Shown here: one piece after another, positions 1-11,200 of the stretch | Layout of the letters: every line of letters begins with the position of its first letter | How positions within the stretch are numbered: the first letter of the stretch is position 1 | Assembly: GCF_028372415.1 (NCBI RefSeq) | Contig: NC_092874.1 | Coordinates: 332,028,651-332,092,650, forward strand | DNA length: 64,000 bases | From: Notamacropus eugenii | Lineage: Eukaryota; Chordata; Mammalia; Diprotodontia; Macropodidae | Direction: 5' to 3' | Made by a program: the position numbers and the translations under genes | The notes under the pieces: generated by a model | What the model was told of the DNA's origin: nothing | The model's database searches: none | Seen by the model: the letters and a program-made list of their open reading frames with translations, nothing else

Positions 1-115
1 TTCCTCAACTGTAAAATAGGGATAATTGTAGCATCTACCTCACAAATCAAATAAGATAACATTTTTAAGGCACTTAGCACAGTGTTTGGCACATATCACC
101 CTTGGTGTAATTCAG
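1..115 (+). mobile_element. MIR/marsupial-type SINE, 3' part
   Basis: The window opens inside a SINE of the tRNA-derived mammalian-wide type. It reads TTCCTCAACTGTAAAATAGG, then a GATAA stretch and the typical tail TTAGCACAGTGTTTGGCACA. The 5' part lies outside the window. The copy is diverged, hence old. The rest up to 408 is TUT7 intron with nothing recognisable. Confidence 0.7.
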
Positions 116-408
116 ATAGACTATTTGTAGGTAGCAAACTTCATCAGTCCTCCAGAATTATGGTTGGTCATTACATTGATGAGGGTTTTTAAAGTCTCTC
201 AAGGTTGTTTTTGTTTTCAGTGTTGCAGTTATTATATAAATTATTTTATATAAAGAAGTTCTCCTAGCTCTGTTCATACTACCTCGGTTCATGTTAATCT
301 CCCCTACTTTCTCTGAATCTATTCTTTTCTCTAAAGAACTTGTGTTTTTTAGGCTAGTGCCAGGGTTTTTCATACTACAATTTATGCTACTGTAATACTT
401 TTATACAG

Positions 409-734
409 AGTGAGGCGCCGGCATGATCATGAAGATATTAAAAACCAAAGATATCCTGAAAACAATGAAAAAAGAAACAAAGAAGACAAAGAAATTCAAA
501 ATAAAAACACGGAAAGAGAGATGTTGGCAAAAGAGGGAAAGTTACAGTGTGTACCTCAGAAAGTCAAACAGGGAAGAGGAGGAGTGCTGGAAATGGGAAG
601 AGACAAAGTTTCCCGGCAATCATTAGAAAAATGGAAGCGACAAGATGACAAAGACTTAAGAGAAAAACGTTGTTTTATTTGTGGAAGAGAAGGACATATT
701 AAAAAAGATTGCCCACAGTATAAAGGAGCTACAG
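409..734 (+). CDS. TUT7: TUT7 exon with the C-terminal CCHC zinc knuckle
   Basis: TUT7 (ZCCHC6) is a cytoplasmic terminal uridylyltransferase that adds uridines to pre-let-7 and to deadenylated mRNAs. Only its C-terminal exons lie in this window. The open frame (codons from 410) is highly charged (Lys/Glu/Arg-rich, about 85 residues) and then carries the knuckle CFICGREGHIKKDC (671-712), a CX2CX4HX4C motif that binds single-stranded RNA in this family. I place the acceptor after ACAG at 408; ACAGAG ending at 410 is the alternative. The donor is ACAG|GTATGG at 734/735, leaving one base of a Gly codon (phase 1). The neighbouring ISCA1 on the same strand supports the identity, since the two genes are adjacent in other mammals. 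Upstream exons with both nucleotidyltransferase domains are outside the window. Confidence 0.88.
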
Positions 735-869
735 GTATGGTAATAACAACCTAGTATTTGTAGGAGGCATTTTGGAAATGTCCATTTTAAGAATTCTTTA
801 GTGCTTATTCATTTGCTAAGTTGAACAAACATGTTTGTTCCAGAAATAAGAATCGATCCTTCCTCTTAC

Positions 870-1188
870 CAAGGCTACCTCCTTATCCCATCCAGTCTCC
901 TCTAGCAGACCTCCACAGTCATCATGTATCTCTCTAATTCATTGACTCTTTCTCATCTACAAACATGCCCAAGCCTCCCCCTCCTTAAACTCTTACGTCT
1001 CCTGAAGCAGCTGTAGCTCTCCCGTTCCAAGCTAAACTTCTAGACAAGCTGTCTTCTCTTCCTCTCTTTACTTATTTTTCGATGCAGGTTGGCTTCTGAT
1101 CTCATTTCTCCACCAAAACCATTCTCTCCAAAGTTATCAGTGATTTCTCAATTGCTAAATCTAATGGCTTTTTCTCAGTTCTCATCCT
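870..1188 (+). mobile_element. L2-type LINE (CR1 clade), + strand, left piece
   Basis: This stretch reads like the reverse-transcriptase part of an L2 in sense orientation (CCACCAAAACCATTCTCTCC, then ATTGCTAAATCTAATGGC). It is cut by an insertion at about 1189 and resumes near 1635. It lies in a TUT7 intron. Boundaries are approximate. Confidence 0.6.
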
Positions 1189-1634
1189 TCAACAAGTATT
1201 TATTAAGTGTTGAGCACCATATGCATGACATAGAATACAGTACAGTAGAATAAAAGCCCAAAACCCCTGCCCTTACTGAGCTCACATTCTAATAGGGGAG
1301 AGGTCATTCAAACAGCTGAACAAAAAAAAAGGAATGAGAAAGTCTTCTTACAGAAGGTGAAATTTTAGCTAAGACTTTGAGGAAGCCAAAAGGAAGAGAT
1401 GAGGATGAAGATAGTTATAGACATGAGGGATAGCCAGTAGAAATGGCAGAGTCAGGAGATTAAATATCTTGTGGGAGAAACAGCAAGGAGGCCATGACAC
1501 CAAATCATAACTGGAGAGTTAGTAAGGATCTGAAGACAAAGGATCTTCTCTTTGATCCTGGGGGTAATTGGGAACTACTGAAATTTGTTGAGTAGAGGCA
1601 TAACAGCCAGACCTGTGCTTTAGGACAGTGAATA
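1189..1634 (-). mobile_element. L2 3' end, antisense, nested inside another L2
   Basis: It begins with AACAAGTATTTATTAAGTG, the reverse complement of the usual L2 3' tail. It continues into the purine-rich antisense L2 body (CAGCAAGGAGGCCATGACAC). It interrupts the + strand L2 that flanks it on both sides, so it inserted later. Confidence 0.6.
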
Positions 1635-2618
1635 GAGGGTTGACTTCACTGGGGACAGACTTGAGACAGAGATATCAACCAGAAGGTTGGAAGTGCTCCC
1701 TATTAACCCCCTCTCTCTTCCTGGATACTCTGTCCTCTGGGTTTTATGACCCCTCTCCTGGTTCTCCTACCTGTCTCATCACTTCATCTCGGTCTCTGCT
1801 GAATCACCATCATCTGTGTGCTGCTCCTTCATTGTGAATATAGCCCACACTCTCTTTTGGGTCTTATCAGCTCTCCTGAATTTAATTATCTTTATGCAGA
1901 TGACCCTCAAATCTATATATGCAGCCCTGGTTCCACTTTCTGAGCTCTGATCTTGCATCTCCAGGTGCCTATTGGCTAATTTGAACTGGATGTCCCAGAA
2001 ACATCTCACTCAGCATGTCTGAAACAAAACTTATTATCTTTTCTGTTGAGGGCAACACCACTGTTCTTGCAGTCATCCGAATTGTAACCTTGTGTTCATT
2101 CTGAACTCCTCATCCTTCCCCTTTTGTAGCTAATCATTTGCCAATCTCTCTACTCCCATGATCACCACCAGCTTCTTCATCGATCTCCGTTGTTTCAGTC
2201 TCTTTTCCTCTCCAGTTCATCTACCACCCAACTTCCAAAGTAACATTCCTAAAGCATGAGTCTGACCAGGGGGCTCCTCTAGTGGCTCCCTAGTTCTTCT
2301 AACACAAAATACAAATTTCTCTGTTTGGCATTTAAAATGTTTTCTAACTTGGTCCCAACCTACCTTTTCAGACTCACTGTTCATTATACTCCTTCTTGTA
2401 TTCTGTGGTCTAACCAAAGTGGACTCTCTACTCCACTACTTAGCACTGACTGTCATTCTTCCTGGAATGCATTCCATCCTCTTCTCTGCTTTGTAAAGGC
2501 CTCAGTTTCCTGCAAAACTGAGTTGTCATGCCACTTTCTACATAAGGTCTTTCATTTTTGCCTTTCCACCCCTACACAAGGTATGTAGTAGGCAATAAAT
2601 ATTTGTTGATTGAGTGAA
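1635..2618 (+). mobile_element. L2 LINE, + strand, right piece with 3' end
   Basis: This is the sense L2 continuation. TTATCTTTATGCAGATGACC encodes the YADD-type catalytic box of the reverse transcriptase (YLYADD) near 1890. Further on comes the conserved TGGAATGCATTCC region, and the copy ends at 2582-2618 with GTAGTAGGCAATAAATATTTG, the L2 3' terminus. Many stops show a dead copy. From 2620 to 3490 the intron holds only a G-run. Confidence 0.7.
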
Positions 2619-2869
2619 GAAATTAGAATAATCATGGTATAAAAAGTCAAATTAATCTTCTCTCATTATGACTGTTGGATTTCTCTTCGTTTTTTTGACG
2701 GCAAGTGTTATGAAGGTCAGTTTGATGCCCCAGGTAACAAGTAGCCCAGTCATTCTCTCATGCCTAAAACTGTAGTTTTGTTGAGCAGTGTTGGTGTTAG
2801 AGGGGCTTTACCTGGTTTACTCAGAACGCATCCTCAGCAATTTAAATAGCTACCTAGAATCTACTTGGC

Positions 2870-2883
2870 GGGGGGGGGGGGGG
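2870..2883 (+). repeat. Mononucleotide G run (14 G)
   Basis: Fourteen uninterrupted guanines stand in otherwise AT-rich intron sequence. This is a simple repeat prone to length change. Confidence 0.95.
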
Positions 2884-3489
2884 ATTGGTGATAAGTAAGT
2901 AGCCCAAATTCATTCCCAACTGACATATTTGAAGTGAGTTGATCATCTCTATTAAAGATCAAGTTTCTGTATTTAATATCTTTTCAGTTTTATCAAAAGT
3001 GCCAAGAATTTTTTAAAATTAGAAGGAAGAAACTAAGCCATCTCCCTTGAAAGTTTTCTTTTTATTTCTGAATAAAGACTCTGGATTGAAATAGAAGGGC
3101 ACCCTGTGGCTGCCATAATTCTACTTTTTCAGGGACTACAGAAAAAGTTGCTGGTACTGAGAATTTCCGTAAGCATGAACATAAAGCAATTACTCTAAAA
3201 ATAACCACTATAAAATAAATAAAAAACATTCAAGTAGCTTCCTAGATAAAAACAAAAGTGACTGTGATATCCACAGCTCTCTCATGACCATTCTGTTGAA
3301 GGGACAGATTCCAGTCTGTTTTGTAAGACCAGTAAGAAAAGAATCACAATCAAAGCAGATGCTCAGGAAAGAAAAAGAATGCAGCATTTGTTTCCTTTTT
3401 CACCACTGTACCTTCCTCTACACTTCTTGGAGCCATTAGGAAAATGTCCTTTGTGGGAAAGCCCAAGTAGAAATGGGGGGTGGGGGGGA

Positions 3490-3490
<1 letters not shown>

Positions 3491-3531
<41 letters not shown>

Positions 3532-3551
3532 GTGCGTGTGTGCGTGTGTGC
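3491..3551 (+). repeat. (TG)n microsatellite
   Basis: About 30 TG dinucleotides, interrupted by a few CG steps towards the right end. They lie in the TUT7 intron about 180 bp upstream of the next exon. The histidine- or valine-rich frames across it are artefacts of the repeat. Confidence 0.95.
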
Positions 3552-3734
3552 ATGCATACACATATCCTATTTCTTGATATGATTTTCATACAGGTGATAT
3601 TCTCTTTACAAATATCACTATGCACCCAAGGCAAAAGATAATTTTGCTTTGACAGAAAATTTTATGCACAATACAAACACAGAGAAGCTGCTTTTTATTT
3701 AAAGCAGAATCATAAAATACTCTTTATTTTAAAG

Positions 3735-3808
3735 GTGTGTCTAAATCGGATGGTCTGTTTGGGTCTTCTTCCCCTGGTCCCTTGAAACAAACCGGTAAAC
3801 TCAGTCAG
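3735..3808 (+). CDS. TUT7: TUT7 small exon (possible cassette, part 1)
   Basis: Spliced to the previous exon, the split codon G|GT gives Gly. Twenty-four open codons follow (VSKSDGLFGSSSPGPLK then QTGKLSQ). The acceptor is TTTTAAAG|GTGTGT and the donor TCAG|GTAAGC. It is 74 nt long (phase 1 to phase 0). The Ser/Gly/Pro-rich content suggests a disordered C-terminal tail. The next exon (4947) ends in phase 1, so the pair can be skipped together without breaking the frame. From memory, the common human TUT7 tail goes directly from the knuckle region to the last exon, so this may be alternative. I infer it from splice sites and frame; RNA evidence is needed. Confidence 0.62.
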
Positions 3809-4204
3809 GTAAGCATAGATCAAAATTCCCAAGAAGCCACTATATCCCCTCAGTGCTTCATTTCATTTTGTAGTTATTTATCAGGAGCTTTATATTTCAG
3901 TGAAACAAGGACACACGATTATATTCCTGTGGGTGTTTTTGCCCTACAGCAGATCATAACCCCTTTATAACTCAGGAGATGATCTAAGAATAACTGTAGC
4001 CAGGAAAGCTGGTCCCAGCAGTAACCAGCCTGTTCCTCTGGTGAGAGTGTACATACTAAACATTTTTCAGCGTATTATAGGGCACAGCAGGGCTTGTTCT
4101 CTGTTGTCATTAAATAACCTTCAATAAATAACCAAGCTTCCCTTCCATGCCACAATGAAGAATAAGAGGGTGGCTTTATTATAAGATGACATGAAGCTTT
4201 AATG

Positions 4205-4681
4205 AAGCAATTCACAAACATTTTGGTCTCAAGATCCTGTTACATACTTAAAAAAAAATTAAGGACCCCAAAGAGTGTTTGATTATCTATTAATATTTAC
4301 CATATTGAAATAAAAACTGATAAATCTTTCAAATATTTTTCAATTCATTTTAAATTAATAATAAAGTTATCAAATATGTTAATACAACATGTTTAATGAA
4401 AAATAACTGAATTTTTCAACACAAAAATAATTTGAGACAGGTCGCATTGCTTTACATATTTTTACAAATTTCTTTAATGGCAGGCTTACTAGAAGGTCAC
4501 TGGATTTTCATATATGTTCTGCATTTAATCTAAGTGCTGTATAATACAACATGTTGCTATATGTTGTTTTGCTTGAAGTAACATCTTAGTAGAATTTTGA
4601 AGATAACTTTGACCTTACAGACCCCCTAAAAGGGTTTCCAGGACACCTCACAGTCTACAGAACACACTTTAACAAGTACTG
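4205..4681 (+). mobile_element. hAT-Charlie-type non-autonomous DNA transposon
   Basis: This 477-bp element is flanked on both sides by the same 8 bp, CTTTAATG (4197-4204 and 4682-4689), the target duplication size of hAT elements. The left end reads CATTTTGGTCTCAAGATCC. The right end contains GACCCCCTAAAAGGG and closes with ACTTTAACAAGTACTG, whose reverse complement resembles the hAT end CAGTGGTTCTCAAAGTG. The AT-rich middle has no coding capacity. The type matches the mammalian MER1/Charlie group. Confidence 0.85.
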
Positions 4682-4946
4682 CTTTAATGTGTTCTTTTAT
4701 TTCACATGGCTGTGTTTTGCCATTTAAGTATACGACAGCTTATATTTCTTTATTTTCTCTGGCATTGTATAATGGCAGGTGGAAAGCGGGGGAGGAGATT
4801 TTAAAGTTATTACTTGTGTGAGTGAAAATTACAGAACATTGACACTTAAATTATCTATTTCATCCACTTTTTTATGTAGTTTAAATGTTGATTCTTTCAA
4901 CAAGCTTTCATTGTGTATGTGATCAATACACCTTGCTTGTTTTTAG

Positions 4947-5010
4947 GCAATTCATTTACAAGAAGAAAAAAAGAAACAAAAAGCGAAAATGTTTTTGAGT
5001 CCCCAATCAG
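4947..5010 (+). CDS. TUT7: TUT7 small exon (possible cassette, part 2)
   Basis: The acceptor is TTGTTTTTAG|GCAATT and the donor AATCAG|GTATGT. The frame AIHLQEEKKKQKAK-MFLSPQS is open, starts in phase 0 and leaves one G that joins the last exon to give Gly. It is 64 nt long and lysine/glutamate-rich. With the exon at 3735 it forms a 138-nt (46-codon) symmetric unit. I see nothing that defines a domain; a basic disordered tail is likely. The splice sites are good, but use of the exon is not proven from sequence. Confidence 0.6.
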
Positions 5011-5682
5011 GTATGTGAATTTTTATAATAATTCATTTCATTTTAACATATGCTGACATAGACTAATATTTTTTTTTCCTTGAGTGAACCTTCTACTCCT
5101 CCATTTTTACCTATTATACTGTTTCTCCATTTTTTTCTCCTGTTCCTGAAAGAATAGCTGTCTTTGCTATAACAAACATTGTATGTATTTGCCAGGACAA
5201 ATATGTTAACTTAAAGGAACAAGTAGTTACTTGCTTTTTAGATTTCTCTTATAAAGAAAGAGAAATAGTGGTTAACACTCAGTTCCTTATTATCTTTCTA
5301 CTAAACCTCTTGGAATGACCTTCAAGGATGTTAGGCCCTCCAGGCAGTGAGGGGAAGCCAGCCAGGAGCTAGAACTGCTGCCATGGGAGTTCTTTGACTG
5401 AAATCAAAGGTATTTAAACCTTTGTTCAGATATTAATATTGAATTTAAATGCTAAGCCTGAGTATTGAAAAGAAATGAAGGAATTCTCACAGGATTGATT
5501 CCAATTAATTTTATCCTTTCTTTTTTTAGTAAGAGTGGATGAGACTCTCAAAGATTAAGAAAAATTACACAGACTAGCAGCAGGCCAGAAATCAGGTGCT
5601 TATATCATCTCTTTCCCCACCTACCTTCATAAGATGTAAGAGAAAAGGAAAAATTTGCAAGCAAGTAGAGCATATGGTCTCT

Positions 5683-5740
5683 GCCTTATAATACTTGATT
5701 TAAAATTTACAGCCTTATAATACTTGATTTAAAATTTACA
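5683..5740 (+). repeat. Exact tandem duplication, 2 x 29 bp
   Basis: The unit starting GCCTTATAATACTTGATTTA occurs twice back to back without a mismatch (5683-5711 and 5712-5740). It is a recent local duplication in the TUT7 intron. Confidence 0.95.
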
Positions 5741-5984
5741 GCCTAACTTTTGATCTTCTTAATACTTTTAAAGAAATTCTTAAAATTTGTAAACTTTGTT
5801 GAAGCAATGACACTTTGGTATTTATATTATGAGTGAATAACAGATAATTGAAAAGGTACTGAGCTTTGTACATGTCAGTTTTATCTGAAAACATCTGGAC
5901 ATTTTAGTGAACTGCATACTCAGAATGAATCAGTAGTGAGAAATATCTGCCAAAAAGCCTAATGCATTCTTAGGCTACATTACT

Positions 5985-6500
5985 AAGAGTCTCATGGTAT
6001 CCAGGAGTCAAGAAATAATAATACTGCTGTACCCTGCCCTAGTTAGACCACATTTGGCCACACTGGAGCATTGTGTTCAGTTCTCTGCACCATGTTTTAG
6101 GAATCTGACAAGTGGCCAAAAGAAAGCAACCAAGATGGCAAAGGGTCTCAGGTTTCTTCCCCATGAAGATGATTTGAGGGAACTGGGACTGTTAAGATTG
6201 AAGAGAATATTTAAGGTTCACATAATGAACATCTCCCATTCAGAGGGCTGGCATTGGAAGAGGCAGTGGATTTTTTTACTTACCCCTAGAAGGTAGAACT
6301 AGGAGCAATGGGTAGAAGTTTAAAAAGAGGTAAGTTTAGGCTTAAAATAAAAAATATCTTTATTAGAGCTATGCAGAAGTGGAAAGAACTGTCTTGAGAT
6401 GTACTAGGTTTCCTTCAGGCTGATGGGAATGTTCATGTTTGAGTTTAACCAGATGGATTCTGAGGTTTTCCTACTCTGATACTCTGTTAAGTTAGATCTC
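5985..6500 (+). mobile_element. CR1/L3 LINE 3' end, + strand
   Basis: The sequence matches the amniote CR1/L3 3' region: GTTAGACCACATTTGG, AAGAAAGCAACCAAGATGG, AGAACTAGGAGCAATGGGT, then a closing TGAGGT...TCTGATACTCTG tail. It is diverged and interrupted in frame. The intron from 6500 to 7250 shows nothing recognisable. Confidence 0.7.
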
Positions 6501-7254
6501 ATTTTGACCTGTGTGTGACTGCCTGATCAATTTGGAAATACAAAAAGTTACTCAAATTATTTTATGTTTGTACCAGTATAGAAGCCTTTAAGCAAAATTG
6601 CCTAATTAAAATTCCTAGTGTCAGAGTTTTTTAAATGTTTGTCATGGGTGCAAGTAATTATTAGCAAGTATTGTACATGAAACATAATTTTTTTTTCAAT
6701 CATATACCAAGAGGAGAACTCTCCTAACTCTATAATATTTAGATTGTAACAACTGTTATTTGGGGACTAAGGTCACTTTGAAACAAGGGAATCCATTGTT
6801 AACTAGGTCTAGCTGCCAAAAAGAAGCAAATTGGGTTGGATAAAAAGTAGAAGCATGATAATTTGTACAAAAAATCCAGAATGTTTTAAAAGGGAGAGCT
6901 TAAAATCAATATATAAAACCTCTCTGATGCTGGTAGAGATAAGAAGCTTTCTCTGATAAATATTGCATCCCCTCTGTACTTCACTGTATTTTATACTTTA
7001 TGGTGCTTACATGGATTTGTAGGCCTAAAAGTAGTTATTTGTCATCTTTTATATTTTGGAATTTGCTATTTTTAGGTTTTAATCACTAAAAATTGAAAGG
7101 GAAAAGAATTTTAATTGTGTTATGTAGCAATCGAATACTAGTGTAAATGTCAAAAAAAATTTTATTTATTAAACATTGAATAATACAAATGGAATTGTAA
7201 CATATAAACTATTTACATTTTAATTAAAACAATATGGTATACTATAATAATTGG

Positions 7255-7450
7255 CATTTCTGTAACTCCTTAAAGTTTGCAGAATGTTTTCTTCACATCT
7301 CTGTATAGTAGGCAGTGCAAGTCTTATTATCCACATTTTACTAAAGAAGAAATTGAGTCTCTTAAGAGCTCACATAAGTCACCCTATTTTCACGGGGTGG
7401 TGAAATGTGTGCACTTTGTAATCACTCTTTCCAGTCCACCCATTACAAGT
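7255..7450 (+). mobile_element. MIR-type SINE, diverged
   Basis: It contains the MIR core layout: TCCTTAAAGTTTGCAGAATG, then TTATTATCCACATTTTACTA and AAGAAATTGAGTCTCTTAAG, corresponding to the usual CATTTTACAGATGAGGAAACTGAG block. The copy is old. Confidence 0.55.
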
Positions 7451-7549
7451 AACAGTATTTGTTGTCGCCACTTTCCAAATTGAGTTTTTGAAAATATTGT
7501 AGTCTCTATGTATGTCAATCTTGCGCTTTTGATCTTGTTTTGTATTATT

Positions 7550-7935
7550 TCATAGAGGTCTTTCTATGTCCTTTTACATTTGTCATTTTTATGGCATGAT
7601 AATATTCATGTACATTAGTATTCTATAATTCATGTAGCCATTCTACAGTCATTGTTAAGAATCTTTCCCTTCCTAGTGAAATAAAGAAGTTTGGGATATT
7701 TCTGTACAGCTCATGGTGTGTTATCACTTACTCTATGTTGCCAGGTTCTTATCCATAGCTCTTACATCAGTCTACCCACAGCAAAGTAATAAAGGTACCT
7801 GTATTCCTGCCGCTCCATCACTATTTTAATTTTACCATGTTTTTCCAGTTCAGTTTGGTATATTTTCAAAGTTGTTTTGATTTCTCTGGTTATAAAAGAA
7901 ATTAAACAACTTTTTATGTGGTTATTAACAATTTC
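7550..7935 (-). mobile_element. Old L1 3' fragment, antisense
   Basis: The reverse strand encodes the end of L1 ORF2. A frame near 7860-7930 reads HIKSCLISF-TREIKTTLK, corresponding to the L1 block KKCSKSLLVREMQIKTTLR. The left part corresponds to the EWLNKLWYMNVMEYY region. It has several stops. The same ORF2 segment appears again at about 8345, so this is a separate copy from the next L1. Confidence 0.65.
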
Positions 7936-8270
7936 ACAGAATCTCCACATTGGAAAGAACCTTAGATGTCATTTAGTCCAAGCCATAGCAGAACAGACCC
8001 TTCTGTAGCAAACATACCTGATGATCACAACCTTTCTCCACACTCTCATTCACACCCTACAACCCTACAAAAAACTTCACTCATTTGTATCTACAGTTGA
8101 TCTCCAATACACGCAAGTAATGAGTCTACAACTCCACAGTCTTCTTATAGTTTCATGAGTAACCATAGCATAAATACATGACCTTAATCACAACCTATTC
8201 TCATGCAGAAATTATACTGCAGTCAGAAAATTGTCAGAAACAGTAAGAAGTTGTACTTCATCCTCCTAAA
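7936..8270 (-). mobile_element. CR1/L3-like 3' end, antisense
   Basis: It starts with CATTGGAAAGAACCTTAGATG, the reverse of the CR1 tail, and continues like the better copy at 31205. It lies between two L1 fragments. Boundaries are approximate. Confidence 0.4.
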
Positions 8271-8274
8271 ATGT

Positions 8275-11200
8275 ATCTTCATGTACTGCTCCCACTGCTA
8301 ATACATTGGTGTTCCTGTCTTCCTACAACCCTCCAACATATGACTCTTACTATCTTTTGATCATTTTGCCAGTGTGTAGGATGCAAGGTAAAGTCTCAGG
8401 GTTGTTTTGATTATCATTTCTTATATAAGTGATTTGAATCATTCTTTCATGTGAGTACTAATAGTTTATTCGTGTCCTTTGACCACTTATCTATTGGAGA
8501 ATAGTTTGTGGTCATATACATATATGTGCACTGATTGTTTGCATATACATATATATGCATGTTTGTGTACAGAGAGTATAACAAACCCCTTATAGAAATT
8601 TTTGATAAAAGATTTTTTCTCCCATTGAGCCACTTTTCTTTTCCTATGTGCATTAATTTTGTTTGCAGAAGCTTTTCACATGATCAAAGTTATCTATTTC
8701 GTCTTTTGTGATTGCCTCATTCCTTTTTTAGTTATAAATACATCTCCTACTGATAGTTGTGAGAGTTATATAAAGCCCTTCTCTTTTAATTTCTTCTGTA
8801 ATATGATCTTTTTAATATTAAAGTCATGTTTCCATGTGCTGTGTAATGTTTCCCAGCAGCTTTATCAGATAGGGAGTTGTTTCCTAAATAATTTATGTTT
8901 TTCAGTTCTTTAAATACTAAGTAACAGAGTTCCATTGTTTCTGATTCTGTCTTGTTAATGTGTTTCATTATTACACTTTTTTTTTTTTAACAAATACCAG
9001 TTTTGAAGACTAGTACTTTATAATACAGCTGGAAGTCTGGACTTGTTATTTTACCTGTTATACCCTCTTTTCATCATTCCCTTTGATATCTTTAATTTTT
9101 CCAAGTGATTTTTATTGCTAGTTTATTGAGTTCTGTAAAGTGTGTTGCTTTGATCTCAGTTGTGTATGATGCTTGTTTTTAGTTTGAGATAGATACCTTT
9201 TATGATATTAAAACAAGGTGTCAGTATGCCTTTACTTTCTAGGGTTTTTAGCATAAATGTGTGTTGTACATTTTCAAAGGATTTTTGTGTATCTATTGAG
9301 ATAATCATTTGGTTTTGGATTTTTTTCTTTTTAGTATAGTTAATTTCATTGCTGACAGATTTTTACTGAAAATTTTTAAATTGATATTCATTAATGATTT
9401 TGGTCTATAGTTCTCCTGTGGTTTATCCCTCCCTGGTTTACAATTAGGATTCTGTTTTATTTTCTAAAAGGAATTGGGTAAGGTTTCTTTCTCAGTTTTT
9501 GAGGAATTTGGCGTAGTATTGGTACTAATTCTTTGAAAGTTTGTTAGAATTCTCTTGTGAATCCATCAGGACTGGATGTGTTTTCCTTTGTTCTACTTCT
9601 TTTTTCTGAGATTTAAGACTCCATTTTGTCTTCTTTTCAGGTATTTTATAATTTTGAAAGTATCTTTGTTTTCTTTTGTGATCTCATTTTTGCTAGCATA
9701 TTGCTGTACATAGTGGGTTCTAATAATTCTGTTCTAGGCCTGTTGTGATTTCTCTTTGTTCATTTATTAACTTGTTTCGATTTTCCTGTCCTCTTTTTAA
9801 TCAGATTAGCTAAAGTTTTATCAGTTTATCAGCCTTTACAAAGAATGAACTTTCAGTTTTATTTATCATTTCTATAGGTTTATTGGTTTCCATTTTATCA
9901 GCTTCTCCTCTAATTTTAATATCTTCTTTTGGGCTTATTTTAGGTTTACTTGTTGGCTTTCTCTTTTTTAGAGTGCATATTCAGTTCATTAATTCTTTCC
10001 TTTTCTATTCTGTTAATGTATTTTTGTAGGGATATGATTTTTCTCCTGAGGACTGCTTTAGCTGCATTCCAGAAATTTTGGTATGTTGTTTCTTGGTTAT
10101 CATTTTTTCCACATAGCTGTTAATTGTTTTTATGATTTGCTCTTTGACCAACTCAATTAAGATTTCAATGTTAAGTCTCTATTCATATCTGGATCTTTTG
10201 TTTGTACTCCCCAAACTGGCAATTCTTATTGAGTTATGGTTTGTAAAAGATATATTTAACATTTCTGCCTTTTTACATTTATTTGAAATATCTCTGTACC
10301 ATAATTCATGATCAGTTTTTTTGCAAAAATTCCATGTGGTGCTGAGAAATACATATAATGTAATCTGTCCTGTTTAGAAGACATTATAAATTCTTTTAGC
10401 TCTAGTTTCTCCCTTTTGCTTGTCATTCTATTGGATTTGTCCAAAACTGAGAGAGGGATATTAAAATGTCTTGCCACTTGTCAGTGACTTCTTGTAATTC
10501 AATTTTTTCTTTATCAATTTAAATTCTAAGTTATCTGAAGCATATAAATTTAATGCTGATATTGTTGTCTTTTCTTCCTTTCAGTATAATACAGCTTACT
10601 TATTTATGTCTTTTTTATATTTTCAATTTTTGTTTTTGCTTTGTTTATAGCATGATTGCCAGTCCTGCTTTTTTGGATGCATGTGATGCAAAGTAAATTT
10701 TTTTCCAATCTCTCTTTTCCATTCTGTGTATGTCTTTGTTTTTTGGTTGTGTTTCTTTTAAGCAACAGATTGTGAGGGTTTTTTTTTTTTAATCCATTCT
10801 GTCAGTCTTTCGTTATACTGAGACTTAAGCTTATATTTTCCTTCATTTATCTCTAGTATGGGTTTTGGTTTTTTTTTATTTCAAATTAGCCTTCTTTTCC
10901 CCTTCAGTAAAGATAGTATTCTATTACTAAAGTCATTTTAGCTTAATCTGCTTTAAGGCAAACCTGTTCCTAACAGGTCTTTTCTGCGCACACACACCAC
11001 ATGCACACACTCTCACTCACTCATGCATGCACACAAATGCACACATGCTGGTCAGCCATTTGTTAACCCTTTCTAGTTTTCTTCCTTATATCTTGTTATC
11101 AAATTCTCTTTGTTTTCTCCCTCTCAATTAAGTAGTTAAGTAAAATCCTCCCCCCCCCACCCTCTCTTTTCCTTTAGTATGCTTTGATATTTAGTTTTTA

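Noticed and set aside
734-754. Alternative TUT7 end by reading on into the intron
   Set aside because: It would add only six codons (after a clear GTATGG donor), and the downstream exon with the conserved C-terminus is present.
3350-3634. Histidine/threonine-rich frame
   Set aside because: Translation of the (TG)n microsatellite.
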